Position numbers and translations under genes: made by a program. 64,000 nucleotides of DNA from NCBI GenBank assembly GCA_013397455.1, contig VYZB01000014.1, positions 1,894,581 through 1,958,580 of the forward strand. The letters run 5' to 3'. Below are positions 22,420-35,650 of this stretch, piece after piece. Below the pieces are notes generated by a model. It was given only the letters and a program-made list of their open reading frames with translations, did not search any database and was not told the origin of the DNA. Each line of letters opens with the position of its first letter. Position 1 is the stretch's first letter. The stretch is from Crotophaga sulcirostris. Its lineage: Eukaryota; Chordata; Aves; Cuculiformes; Crotophagidae.

Positions 22420-25400
22420 CATTATGCATTTAGCAAACTTGTCTCTGGGCCGAGCGGGGAAGGAGGCGGATAATTGGTTTGCGGAGCAATGTCACTGTTT
22501 GCTGCTCTGATGCTCATTCGTAGTGAAGTCTGCAGGTCAAATGACATCCATCGCCAGTAGGTCTGCGGGAGGAGAGAGCTGCTCTGAACGGAAAGTTCAG
22601 AACATGTCGTGGAGGATTAATCACATTCCCCTAACGCTGACTGGCTGGGGAATTATGTAAGCCGCGTGTTTTGGGGGGCACGTCCCCGCGCGGGCGCCTT
22701 TATCCACATGTTCGCACCCGCCGCGCGTGGCCTGGCCGTGAGGTGTTGGCAAGGGGCTGTTTTGGCGTCCTGGGGGCAGCTGGTCACCCCAGAGCTGCTC
22801 CCTGCCCCTGGTCAGCAGCTCTTCTCCTCTGCTGGGTGCCTTGAAGCACCACGTGCCACGGAGCTGGGTGATGGAGACGTGGTGGTACCATGGGCATGGG
22901 ACTATATGGCCTTGCAGCGGGGCAACCTGCATGAAGATGATGGTCAAGGTTCCTTGTGTTCCTCACCAAGAGCTCCTGCAAACCCACCTGGCGCTGCTGG
23001 TCCTGCCTCACGGAGAAGTCAGGACGTCCAGGGGTTGAGCGCCGGACACGGGTCTGAGGGTTCTTCAGTCATTCTGCAGCTCTCACCACAAAGCAGAAGA
23101 ATGGGGAGTAAAGCTATTTCCATGGCAAATAGCTGCTGGGATCGTGGTCTCTTGACTGTCCACCCAGTGAAGCTGTGTGTGGTGCTGGTTGGGAAGCAAG
23201 CTTCTCCAGGAAGGCCTCTGGGTTGGGGATGCTCTTCGAGGAAACTGTCCCTCCCCATGCATCGATGTCCTTGGGACAGCGAGTGGGAACTCTTTTCTCT
23301 TGGCAGTTTCCTAGGTCTGTGACTTCTTCCAAGAGCTGAATATAAAAGCTGCCTTTGTCCTAGTTGAAAGCCACATGTGGAACTCTTCTGGCTGCTCTCT
23401 GCCCATTGCCTGTTTGTGTATCCGTAAGTGCACACGTGGTGCGTCCAGACAGTGCTCTGGCATGGCTCAGGTGTATCAGGCCTTGGCAATAAGGGAATGG
23501 GGGACAAGGACGCAGAGTGTGCGTGTTTTGATATGTATGTGTGAGTAGAATTAAGCCCATTTTAGTGTATGGTATCTCGGAGTGTGGAGGATCTTTTTTT
23601 TAATTTTTAATATATTTGAAAGGCTTTCTGGATTACCCAAATTCCAGCTCTATTCCCTTCATCTTGTTGCTCCCATCCTCTTGCTGTGCCTACCAACCGC
23701 TATCCACCTCTCCCTGCCATCTCTGGTCTCAACTAAGTGTCCATATCTCCCTCAGACTTCCTTTTTTTTCAACCTAATTATAATTTTTAACTGTAGAAAA
23801 AGACCAAATGCTCCAGCTGATTCTGCGGCCGCTTCCACATTCCCCTGCAGCCTCGCAGCCCTTGGTGTGCTTGATCAGAATGGGCAAATTACACTGCTAA
23901 TTGCTGGATTTACAGCTGTTTCATTCTGGGTGTTAAATGATGTGTGAGTGGGATTTTTTTATGGAAAAAGTGCTGGTGACAGTGGAATTTATTAAACCTG
24001 CTCTTGTTAGCTCTGGAGATTTTTTCAGAGCTTTACAGGGATCACCTGTCGAAGGGTGTGACCAGCATCCTATGAGTGACGTGGCAGCTGAATCTTAACA
24101 CCCAGTTTTGCAGAGTTTTAGGATTTTGGAAAGAAAGCACAAGTAATTTTAATGTTGCCTTCTTTTGGCCTATTTATCATCTAAAAAGGAGGTGTTAGGT
24201 TCTCCTTTTGGAAAAGTTACACTTTTTTTAATGCATATTTCCCAGAAAGCTAAGTTTTGGATTTCTAGTGTGAAAAGCAAGCAGGTAGCACAGAGGTGGA
24301 GAAAGCCCTTTTGGCAATCTAAGAAGGGAAAAACTGGCAGGTTTTGACCTGTTGTTTGTGTGCTGTAGCCCATATGCTACTTGCCTTAACACCTCCCACT
24401 AGAGTCCTAGATTGCATCTGCAAAGAAATAAAGTTCATAGCCCAGCTGGTGATGCAGGGATTTGGGGCGCTGGGTGGCTCTCGTGCCTGGGGGAGGCTTT
24501 GTGGTGCTGCAGCACAGATGGCAGAGGTGGGGGATTCCTCAGAAGGGCTGATGGTAAGGTGGAGAGGATGTGAACCAAAAACGTCCTCAGCTGGTCCAGG
24601 CAGTTCAGCCTTGAATTTGCACTGTTGTCTTCCAGGCAATTTGGGTGGGCCCATGGTGGTTCAGTGGTCAGCATGCCCTGATTAATAAAACTCTTTTACA
24701 ATGGTGCTGCTGAAATTTGTGTATAAACGAGGGTACATATTTGCAAGTCTGGAGACAACTGGGGTGCCTGTAGGTTTCTCAGGTGTGAAACCATAACTGT
24801 TGCAGAAACGATCTACAGGTGGGCAAATCCTTGCATACCTGGCTCAGATGTGGACCTCTGTCTTGAGGAGTGGGAATTTTAACCTTCTTCAGTCTTAGAC
24901 TGTCACCAAACACCCAGAGAGGAGATTCTGAGATATGACTGATGGTTCTGATTATTCACAGCGCTATAATATGTTTTCATTTGTATTTCTCATGTACTTA
25001 GTAATCTTATTTTCAGCCAAGAAATTGCATTTAGATGCTGTTAAGAGACAAGATTGACTCAGGCCCAGGAAAGGCTAAGAGGAAGAAAATATTATATAGA
25101 GCAATTAAGCAAGAGTTGTATTTTTTGAACTGTACCTTGGTAATAGATTGTGTACTTACAGTATATGGATCACAAATCCAGGCTTGGAAAGCTGCTCTAA
25201 AAGATAGGCCTTGGCTGTTTCCAACTTTGAGTCAATTATTGCTTTGTGGTGTGCAATATGGGCAAGGAAAAGCTGGTTAAAATCCATATTTCTCCTTGCT
25301 CCTCTTTATTCTCTTGGCTGATACTCCACAGATCTTTGCATGAGAAGAAGGTATGCCTCTGAGGGTTATTTCTCATGATCGTTTACTGTGGCACTACAAC

Positions 25401-26084
25401 CAGTTGCAATGTCACAAACACTGTTAAAACTTCACACAAGAAATGACTCCCCTATGCACGTGCCTGGCAGTAATGAATAAGGGAAGATGAAAGAAAAAAT
25501 ATGGTTATTTGTCTCCCTGGATTTATTTCAGCCCCGTTGGATTTCTGGATGTGTTCAGGCTGCTTTTATTGGGGTCCATGAAAAGTTATCAAGACAAGTG
25601 AGTTTGTCAGTTGTGGTGTATCTGTTGCACAGTCGTTGCCTCTCTGCAGCCCTACAAAAGCAAATGAAGTGAAACGCAGGGCTCTACATTGCAGTGTGTT
25701 GTGTGTATGAACTATCCCATGTATCATCAGGTGGTTACCTGCAAAAATATTTTTGTAGAACTGGAAAACTTGTGTTGCTAGGGTGAGGTTTTTAATTGCT
25801 TCTGCTGCTTCCTGGCAGTGATGTGGCACAACTTTCCTCCTGCAGACCCAAAGCAACCAGACATGGATCCAGTTTCCATGTAAAACAACAGGAGCTGCAG
25901 TGCTGTCCATAGCACCTTTCCCTATAATCCCTGATAAACAGCAGAGATGCAGAAACAGTGCTTTGCAGGTTGGAGGCACTGTGGTTGCCTTGCTGATTAT
26001 GCAGGTTGTTGTTTTAAAATGCTCCCTGCTCCACCAGCTTCCAGCCTTGTCTAGGCTGGTGTGGGCACAGCAGAGGGGGTATTT

Positions 26085-26130
26085 GGGGCACAAAGACTGT
26101 ACAAGGTGGGGCACAAAGACTGTACAAGGT
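26085..26130 (+). repeat. Perfect 23-bp tandem duplication
   Basis: GGGGCACAAAGACTGTACAA plus GGT occupies 26085-26107 and is repeated exactly at 26108-26130. The identity of both copies suggests a recent duplication. It may vary between individuals. Confidence 0.9.
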
Positions 26131-29100
26131 GGCTCTACCTAAAGCAATGCTGCTTGTGTCTGGGCAGATGTGAGTCACTGATGTTTGCAGGACAATTCTT
26201 GTGGACACAGGCTTCTTCTGATAGGACAACTTGGAACTGGGCATTAGGATATTCAATGAACATGTGTCTGAGGAGTTGATTTAAATCTTGCTGTTGTGCA
26301 GAAAAAATATATTCCAGGCCTTACATGAGTGCAGATCACGTGCATCTTCATGGGATGTGCCAAAGATTTCCAAAGCAGGTCAGGGCATTTGGACAACAAA
26401 TCCTCATTCATCTGTGGTAGAAACTGAACAAAGGAATTGCAAAGTGGTTTCAAAACTCTGTGCGTACATGGACCAAGCTAACTTTGCTTTGCTTCCTTGC
26501 CTTCGCAATGTGGTCATTTGACTGGTGACCCAGCAAAAAGGCCAGGTTGTTGCCAGCCTTCCAAGAGTCAAGCTTGCTTAGATTGCGTAGCTTCTGAAAG
26601 AGGTAGCAACCCTTGCCTTGCAAACAGATGTGTATTTGGAAGGCAAAGGGAATCTGAATCTTGAAAGACTGATAGCAAGTCTTGTCTTTTGTCCTAATGC
26701 TGATTGCTCATCTGGCCGTGGAGCGCTTTTGTTGGATTATATTTACATGCAGATGAATGGACATAAGTAGCTGCATGCTTTCAAGTGTGTCCTAGAAAAG
26801 CCTGGATATCTTGAGATGCTGAAAATAAATGAGAAAAAATTAAGAAGGTAATGCTTGCATGAGGCATGCATGGTTAGTAGTTTGCTCTGTGTAGTGTATT
26901 ATGGGCCTGAGATATTTTATAGTGGCTTGAGACTCTTCATCACATTTGCTTGTGCTTGTTTGGTTTTTGCTTAACCAGAAGGCTACTGTCTACTCGGGCA
27001 TGAGCAGAGACTTTAGATGATGGAGCAGAGCAACCTTGCTGAAGCTTAATGCTCCTGATGGATGCAGGGCTGGAAGAGTTCAGTGTTTAATCTCCTTTAC
27101 CTTCATATTGAAAGAAAAGCCTTAATAAAAAGAATATTTCTTTTTGCCTGCTGATGTTGCTTATGCAGTGCCAGGATCAGATGCTGCATTTAGTGCTAGG
27201 TCCATCAATCTTGATGTGTGACATACACAAACACATGTAAAAAAATACATTGTCAATTTTTGCCTTGGGATGTAGATACCTAGCTGTTCTTGAAAACCTG
27301 GTCCCAGTTACTGCCTCAGAGGTCTTGTATGTGTAGTGTCAGGTCTATAAAACATGTGCCACTTAATCAAAAAATGTAAATCCATTTCTATGGTATTTTA
27401 ATATTGGAAAGGTAATTACCGTGTAACTAACCCTTCTCTGTAAGCTGTCATTAATTGGATGATTTTTTTATAGGGAGCTTAGCATAATGCATGCAAAATA
27501 CACTGCAGTTCTGTACAGACAAAAATTGCCACAGTGGAACAATGGGATGTGAGCATTCAAGAGACCTGAGCCCTGCAAACAGGTTTTATTGGTTCTTGTC
27601 ACTGGACATAGACTTCTGAGCACATACCGGGGCATTTGTAATCTGTAGGCAGGGAACTCCGTTGGACAAGTTATTTTAATTAGCAAGAACTGGGAGGTAG
27701 ATTTTACCATCAGACATGAGGTTCTGTTGTGTGCGGTAGGGAAGATTTGAGAAGTTTTTGTAGTCTCACTGAAGACAGATGTGAAAACCGTATGTCCCTC
27801 CGTCAGTGGGACTGGGATAAAGGCAGCAGAAGCAGTAACGGTGCCTACATTGTGTTTTACCTCGTGGTCTTGAAGTCTCAGCTTCTGGGAGTCTTGTGAT
27901 TTGGAAACCTTTGGCTTTGATAAACCATGTGTTTTTAGATCCGAGTAGCATAAGACGGATGGAAGCCCTGAAGACTGAAAAGCCAGAACACAAATGAAAG
28001 AGCAGGAAATCTGTCTTATGATCCCATGGTTTTGCACAGACTGCAGAGCACTAGCTCTTCTGTGTGCTGTTCACATGCCTGTTTATCTGTGTGCACATCT
28101 CGTTGGGAACAGAACTGTGCTACTCTTGTCCCATCAAAAAGTTCCTGTTAACATGGTACAAATAGGGTACAGGCAAGGAAGGAAGGAGAAAAGGTCAGCA
28201 GTACCTGACATTGTGAATAAATGACATTTTTCATCTGGAAAGTGCCTACCATTTTCCACTTAGGCTCGTGTTGTGATCATGAGTCGATTTTAAAAGGTCA
28301 GCTAACAATTCCTTTAAATCCTGATGGTTCTCAGGAAGCCCAGTGTGAGACCTAGTATAAACGAGTTACGTAGGATTAGCAAATGTGGTTGAGATACAGT
28401 GCTCCAGGAGGCTGGAGTTCTGGGAGTTATGTACTGCTTCTGTGGAAATCCCTGGGTGAAACTGGTAAAAGCTCCCATGGTAAGCCACCTTCTTGATGTC
28501 AGAATCTGCTGCTGTTATCCAAATGTGGCTGTTTGAAGCATTCGGAATAGAAAATGAGGAGAGAGACTCATTAATGCTAAATTTGATTATATATGCAAAC
28601 CAGGTTTCTGTGAAAGGAAGAACAAAAATGATCTGACTTTCAAACCAGCAAGAAGATGCATGGAGATAGGGGGTTCTGCCGTTACACATACACCGTTAAT
28701 ATCTCCTTGGCAGTTTTTATGAGGGAGATGTTTCAGTCATCACTCCTGTAAATTAGCATCTGCATAATTGGAGCCCCGGGTAAAAGCCCTGCATGTTGAC
28801 ATCTCTGGATTCAAATGTTGCAGTTGGGGGAGGACAGGCTTGGAGGTGCTTGTGATAAAACCCTTTCCTCAATTGGATCCTGTGGTCTCTGAGTTAACCT
28901 GGAATCATGGTGCTATGTGTGATCCCAAGGGGCAGGAGATGACCTGGTTGCTGGCTGAAGTCTCCGCTCTGTTCTGTGAGAGAGGACCTCCTCTGGATGC
29001 AGGAGAAGGGGAGAGGCAGAAAGCAGGTAACGCTGGGCTCTGCACAGGTCTGGTGGTGGAAGGCAGAGTGCTCATGCGACACCTTGGCAAGTGCAGCTTT

Positions 29101-32100
29101 ATCTTTTGACACTAAATGAAAGTGGTTGAGTAATATTATGGTCCTGGGGTGCAGTGTGGAAAACGGCACTTGGCTATCTCGCTGGCTGTCCAGCCCTGCA
29201 ACTGGCCAAAGGAGTCTTAATGGCTTTTATTCTCATGGGGGGGATCTGCAATATGCTGTAAAGAACATTGTAGAAAGGAACATACAGTGTGGAGGTGCCG
29301 CTTTTAAGGTGTTTGTTCAAAGTGGCATATGTACTGCAAAGCGTGACATAGTTGCTAAGGTGACAGCTTGCTTGCTTTTTGGGAAAAGCATACTGAATAT
29401 AGACAAACTGTAAGCTTTTGCTTTGTTTAATTTGCACAGTTTTATCTTCTGGCCATGGTAGAGATGCTTGGGTTTCTCCTTGGAAGCAGGGTTTTCCCAG
29501 AATACTTCACTTGGTGAGGAAAAGCGAATATGTCCTTAAGGAAATGGTTAAATCACATAAAGTGATGGGGATTTCAATGTTTATAATTGTAGGTACAAAT
29601 TACGGCATTAAAAGGGTTTGGTAATGGCATTTAGTCAAGTAAGGAGGTGTTTTCTGAGAATCGTTATATAAACAAAAAATATTAGATGTTGCCTCATTAG
29701 CAGCCTTTGGATGCGGGCACATCCATGAGCATGCAATCCAGATGGTTTTTGCATGTAGGGTTTTGCATGCATTTGCAAACTGCTCAGACTCAAGCAGAAA
29801 TGAATGGTGAGGTGAGAACTGCTGCTGGTCAGGCTCAGAGGTCGGTCGTGGTGAGAGGAAGCGAAGGCCAGGCAGGGAGCTTTGCATTGAACCGCTTGGG
29901 TACCGCCATGGTTGAGTATTTTCATAATGCTGCTCAGGGAGAAGGATCAGCAGAGGATTAGACTGACGTGGCCCCTCAAGAGAGGGAGTTTTCCAGAAGA
30001 GCAGCCATCTGTGGCATGAAGCAATGTTATGGTCCTCAGTGTAGAGAGGGAAAGCAGAAAGGTGGAAAGAGTGTAATGCAAACTTTGGTCCTTGAAGCAG
30101 TGGGGTACATGCATAATCCGGGAAAACTGGTCAGGAAAAGCTGAAATAATGTGGTCATTGCCCTTTATTGTTTTACCTTTTCTTGCTTAGTGGTGTTCTA
30201 ATGGATAGATAAATGTGTTTCTCTGAACAAGCTGATCTGTCTGTGCCTTTTCTGAGATGCCAGTGCATCTGGGGAGAAGGCTGTGTTAGAGGCAGAGCCT
30301 GCGGGAGCTGCTGAGCTAATGCTGTGTGGAGCAGAAAGTGCTGCAGCCTGGAGCTCTGAGGGCTCCTGTTCCCACATCAGTGCTGGAATGACTACCCCAA
30401 CCCCAGTCTGGTGGTGCCATCACAAGGCAGAAGATAGCATGAGTATTTTCAGAGCGGTCAGAAATCGTGACAGCCTACACGGTGGGCTTTCACTGAAGGG
30501 CTGGGGGAGGTGGCTGCTAAGAAGCCCCCCTAAGAGGCATCCTAGGCACCGAGGTCTGCCAGCCTACAGTGGGCAGGAGGTCTCCTGTTTCTCCTATGTT
30601 AAGGAAGCAGGAGAAAAATTGTGGAGCAGGAAGCTTTCAATAAAATGGTATAAATTTTCAGATGGGAGGTGTAGAGCCCCAGACCCAGTGCCAGAAATAA
30701 ATCTGATTTGACTGTCTTGCAGAACTCCCAACCTGTCAACTTGATCTGTATTCCGTGAGAAATACCACAGCCTGCTGCAAACAGCCTGACTGAATATACG
30801 CTCAAGGTACTCAAGAACCTGAAGTACTGAGGGTCAAATTCTGCCCAGATCTCTGAAGGAAATGCCACCTAACATCAGCAAGATCATTGGTATGTCAGGA
30901 AATAATTTTTGGTAGCAATTCTTCAGTAGTTCTTTGAGTTTCCAAGAGAAGTTTATTGTGTCTATCCTCAGTCTTAGCTTCTCCTAATGTTAATGCTCTG
31001 CCCTCCTGTGTTATTTCTCAGATGATGCAAATCCAAAGTATCTTTGGCTTGAAGTGATAAGCTGCAGCTCAAATCCTTTGGCAATTGCACGTTGGGTGCT
31101 TGTGTTGGGGCCCCATGTTTGACACAGCATTTGTCAATCTTCCTAATACTAGGTGAAAAGTCTCTGTGGCACCGCAAATAATACTACAGAAGTAGCAATA
31201 TTTTCCTTGCCAGGTTCTAAAAAAACAAGGAGACACTTGGCTTCTTGGTTCAGCCTCCCTGATAGGGGCCATGTTATGATGTATGGCTGCCTTCAGCATC
31301 CAAGTCAAAATACCCCAGGATGCCAGGAAATAACTTACAGTTATCTAACGAGCAAACTTGAGCCTTGCTTGATGTGTTTTCAGACTAGACCTCCAAGGTA
31401 TGCTTGAAGCAAAACAAAACAAGAGAAACCCCTCATTTGTATTTAAAACCGTGTAGTTGCTTCCCCCTGCTACTCATCACACAGAGGCTGTACTGCACAC
31501 AGAAAAACTCTGTTCTGCATTGGTTTTTTTACCCCATTTAAAACAGCCTTCATATGGAGAGAGTGGTGGCTGGGAGTGGTTGGACATGGCAAGGTCTGAG
31601 CTCCCTGCTGGGGCTGTAAGTAGGAATGATGCCTGTGGGTGTATATTGTGCCCAGCCCTATGGGATTAGATTTGATTCTGGAAGTTGGCTTATTACTGCA
31701 GAATACGTGTATTGCAATAATTATCTTTTGGAGTTGAGCAGTTTCTCCAAGGGCTTTTTTAGAGACTGTGCTTCAAAACCAAAGCAAGTGTGGGATTCCC
31801 CCCACTGTCAAATGCGGCAGCCGATAAATCCGGCAGAGCTCTCCTGATTGTCATCTCCAAGGGCAGTCAGCGTGCTGGAGTGGAATTAGGTCCCGGTTTG
31901 AAAGAGCACGACTGCCAAAGAATTAAACAATGGATGCCTTCCTGTTTAATTTTAACATTTTAATTAAATTCTTTGCTGCTGTGTGCCTTTGATCTCGGCG
32001 AGCTGATATACATGGTGTCTGCTGTTGTGTCTTAGCAGCGTTTTGTTCTAGCCTTCCACGCAGACAAAAGGAAGCATTTGAGTATGGATAAAAGGGCAGA

Positions 32101-32942
32101 AACTGCATGCTGCCAAGAACCAAGTGCATCACAATCTGACTTTTCCAACTGGTGACCAAAGGCATGTGGACAGGGAGATTATTCATGAGTACGGCTCAAT
32201 AGAGCTTCTTTCTGAACGTATTCCCTCCCCATATTTAATCTCCTTCTGTGAATGGTACTGCAAGAAGAGTTTCCTTGATGGAATTACTCACTGAGAGGCA
32301 TGAGGCCAGGAGCTGAGATTTTATTGCAAAACAGAATCAGTTTCAAGTGGGATAATTAATAAAATTTGATCCCTCAGTCAGAGAGCAGAAGCAACACTGT
32401 ATGGCTTTGACTGGTCACATCTCTTGAATAGTCCCAGCCAAGTGCCTGGTTTGAGGGCATTTGGCAGCTGTTGGCTTTCTGTGCAGCCGTGTAAAACGAG
32501 GGTACTGAGTGGCACGTACCCATGCAACCCCACCACAGCTGATTTCTGAATGTGTGGGGAAGTTTTCCAGTAAGGATGCGGTTACACACTGGGTTTTGAT
32601 GGTGGTGGGGAGGAGGTAAGCAAGCTGGGAACGTACAGTATTTCTGTGGCAAGGAAAGGCATTAGAGTGGGCTCCCCTGTGTTTTATAGCCTGGGGCATG
32701 TGACTGAGGAGCGTGTGGAGTATTTGTCCATTGCAGTTTGAGCTGTACCTAAATGCCAGGGAAGCAGCTGTTATTGTTGCATCAAAAAGAGCCGTTGCAA
32801 GAGCTGATTTGGAAAAAAAGAATTTAATTTCCTTGGGGGTAAAATAATTTTTTTATCTAGATTTCCATTGGAAATGTTGATATTCTAGTGAAATTGTGAA
32901 TGAAGAAATATTTTTGCCAGAAATTGCAATATTTCAGCTAAA

Positions 32943-33342
32943 AGAGAGAGTTGGCATTGTCCAGCCTGGAGAAGAGAAGGCTCTGGGAGAGACCTTGTAG
33001 CAGCCTTCTAGTACTTAAAGAGGGCTACAGGAATCCTGGGGTGGGACTCTTTATCAAGGAGTCAGGGATAGAGTCAGGGGAAACGGTTTTCAGATGAAAG
33101 AGGGGAGATTAAGATAAGATATTAGGAAGAAATTTTTTCCTGTGAGGATGGTGAGGCACTGGCACAGTTTGCCCACAGAAGTCGTGGATGCCCCATCCCT
33201 GAAGGTGTTCAAGGGGGGGGGGGGGGAGGCTTTGAGCAACGTGATCCAGTGGGAGGTGTCCCTGCGCCTGGCGGGGGGGGGGGGTTGGAACTGGATGATC
33301 TCTAATGTCCCTTCTAACCCAAACCATTCTACGATTCTAAAA
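32943..33342 (+). mobile_element. CR1 LINE 3' end with two long poly-G runs
   Basis: About 400 bp carry the CR1 3' landmarks in order: TCCAGCCTGGAGAAGAGAAG, GTAGCAGCCTTCTAGTACTT, GAAAGAGGGGAGATTAAGAT, ATTAGGAAGAAATTTTTTCC, GGTGAGGCACTGGCACAG, CCCCATCCCTGAAGGTGTTC, GATCCAGTGGGAGGTGTCC and GAACTGGATGATCTCTAATG. It ends with TTCTACGA and TTCTAAAA. Two segments are replaced by homopolymer: G14 at 33213-33226, where CCAGGTTGGATGGGG is usual, and G12 at 33273-33284, where CAGGGGG is usual. It sits in SYNPR intron 2 in the same orientation as the gene. Confidence 0.93.
33213..33284 (+). repeat. Poly-G runs G14 and G12 inside a CR1
   Basis: G14 at 33213-33226 and G12 at 33273-33284 are separated by 46 bases. 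They may be true slippage expansions of GGGG tracts in the CR1 or base-calling and assembly errors. They can form G-quadruplexes in principle. Confidence 0.85.
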
Positions 33343-35592
33343 ATATTTTTGTAAAGAAACAGCGGTCGGGTTGTGTTCTTCTCATCTCTGCAGCCCAGAG
33401 CATTGCCCTGCAATGCCCCAGGCTTGCTCCTGCCGAAGGAGTCAGTGATGGATCACATCAAGTGTGACCCTCGTATTCATCAGGGCGGTGCAGTTTGGCC
33501 GTACAGCTTGATTTACAGAGCAGGGGCAGCACGAAGGGCCAACCCAAACTCCTTGGAGGCCCAGCAGTAGTTTTTTTAGGGTAGATATTGTTTTTTTTTA
33601 GCTCTGGGACTTGCAAAGAAGAGTCGGGTTTTTTTGAGAGAAGATAACTTTTTTTGAAAAAGCAGAGCGAGTCTAAAATGCAAAAAATAGTTTTGGTGGA
33701 AAATTTTCAACTGACTTTTAAAACAGTGTGTACATATTAGTGTTGTAGTCTGCGCTTATGTTGTGTGCCCAGCCCCTTCTTTGGTCAAACATGGAGTTTT
33801 TCAGAGCTGCACCGAGGCAGCACAGACCACTTGGCAGAGAATCAGCGAGCTGTGTCCGTCAGCCTCCTTGTTTTGCTGCGTTGGCTCCATGGGCCGTGCG
33901 CGCTCCCGCTCTGCCGTGGCAGCCTGTCACCCGTTCCGGCACCGAATCTGTGCCTGGCCAGATTGTGAGGCCCTGGTAGGCAGCAGGAGCTGGATCCGTG
34001 GCGGGGTGACATATGTAGGGGACACTGGGTGTGCCACACAGCAGAAAGCCTCCAGCCATCTCCAAGCGCATTACGGCACATCCTGGGGAGGGACTGTGCC
34101 GTGAAAATGAGCTCCTTGCCTGCGGTCCTCCGTGGACCGGCATCACTCCCCACTGCAAGGACCAAATGCTCTCCATACTTTTTATTTTTCGTTTTCTTTT
34201 TCTCATCCCCTCCATCATGTTTTCATAGCAGAATGACAGTAACTGGAGACTGAGACGGGAGCTTGGGTCTCATGGCAGAACTGATGCAGCACAGCTTGTG
34301 TTGCTGAGCAGTGACATTCTGCTCACCGTGGTGTAGTTCACTCATATTGAAAAATAATTTTCCATCTCTTTGTTTATGTGCTTATTAGCGCTGGCCACCC
34401 ATGGGTGCAGTGTTGGTTGTTAATGCAGCTGAAGAGGCTCTGAGAAACCTAATAAATGTGGGGTTTTGTTAGTTCCTGAAAAGTAGTGACTCAGCAATGA
34501 TCAAACATCTCTCATGGGACAAACAGTTCCCAGCTATTCTCAACTTGCAATAAAACCTGTGTGTCACTGGGCTGCCAGGAGGCAGGGCTCGAGCACCCCA
34601 CATCTGTATTACTCTTGCACAGAGAGATTGCTAAGCATGTCCTGGGTGGTAGGACAAGAGTGCTTTTCCTTGGGTTTAAAAGAGATTTTTTCTCTGGGGA
34701 TTTTTACGCTCCACCTCGTGATGCGCTTTGGGATGCATTCAGCTTTCTCTTCTGAATAGGGCTCCAGATGATGGAAATAAATTATCATAAATTAGAATAG
34801 ATTGCACTCTTCAGCATCTCTACATCTGTCATTATGTTTCTTTAACAGTTCAGTTTAACATTTATACACACTCTGACAGCAGCTACTGGTGTGTATGCTA
34901 TAAATATTGGCTTGGAGAAGACATTAATGGAGTTTAGGTAAACGTTTGATGCTGCTGATATTCTGTCCCATATGGTGGTACACAGCAAAATCAGATTCGA
35001 CGTGTCTACGTATATCGCTCTTCTGTTCCTTATAGATCAGTCTCCTGGTATTTCATCAGCTTACCACTTTACCAAGAAAGCACAGGTGCCTTCAAAGAGG
35101 GAAGTGAGCTTCTTGCAGTCTATTGTAGTTATTACCACCTGTATTGTTTGTGGTGTTTAAAGCCGACACATAGCATGTACGGATGGGAAGGGCCCAGGGA
35201 AAAGGGAGATCTCACAGAAGCAGCAGTCAGGAGCTGGGCGACGAGCTGTGGGAGCACTCTGCTTTGAACATGTGTGAAGAAAACCCGTGGGATTTTCTGG
35301 CCGAGATGCTATTTCGTTAGACAGTAACTGAGTAACAGGGCGAAAGCTTTGCGTGTTGGTTGGTCCCGGTTGCTAAACCTGAAATTTGTGACTCTCAACC
35401 CCTGACAAAACTGTCACCAAAACCATGCGTGGAGAGCATTACTTCAGGGTTTGAGGAGTCTGGCTTGCATCCCACAGACTTCCAGGAGGACAAATAGCTG
35501 AGACTGTCAAGAGAAGTGGCAGGAAGAAATATTTTGTGATCCCTCTGGTGTTCCTTCCATCATTGAACAGAATTTGAATGTCTCCCACAAGT

Positions 35593-35650
35593 CTTTTTTT
35601 GCTGTTGTGTTGGTTTGGGTGTTGGGTTTTTTGGTTTTTTTTTCGGTTTT
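35593..35650 (+). repeat. G/T-rich low-complexity tract
   Basis: The tract is composed almost wholly of T and G (TTTTTTTGCTGTTGTGTTGG, then GTTGGGTTTTTTGG). It is simple sequence with no further meaning assigned. Confidence 0.7.

Larger units (their letters stand above)
22139..32942 (+). other. SYNPR: SYNPR intron 2, first part; no other gene seen
   Basis: It begins GTGAGT. The first ~1.2 kb is still GC-rich and holds a 218-codon open frame (22666-23322) that starts at GTG and resembles nothing I know. An A-rich low-complexity tract follows exon 2 (22337-22419), and a perfect 23-bp tandem duplication lies at 26085. The remainder is ordinary intronic sequence with no recognisable exon, RNA gene or large repeat. 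Confidence 0.6.

Noticed and set aside
21068..22429. 453-codon minus-strand open frame across the gap
   Set aside because: About a third of it is N, which cannot contain stop codons. The remainder is antisense to SYNPR exons, a CpG island and a CR1.
22666..23322. 218-codon plus-strand open frame in early intron 2
   Set aside because: It starts at GTG, lies in GC-rich sequence where stops are rare, has no recognisable domain and shares the region with overlapping frames on both strands.
27468..28037. 189-codon minus-strand open frame
   Set aside because: No recognisable family or start context, and a second frame on the same strand overlaps it. The similar 182-codon frame at 25566-26114 was rejected for the same reasons.
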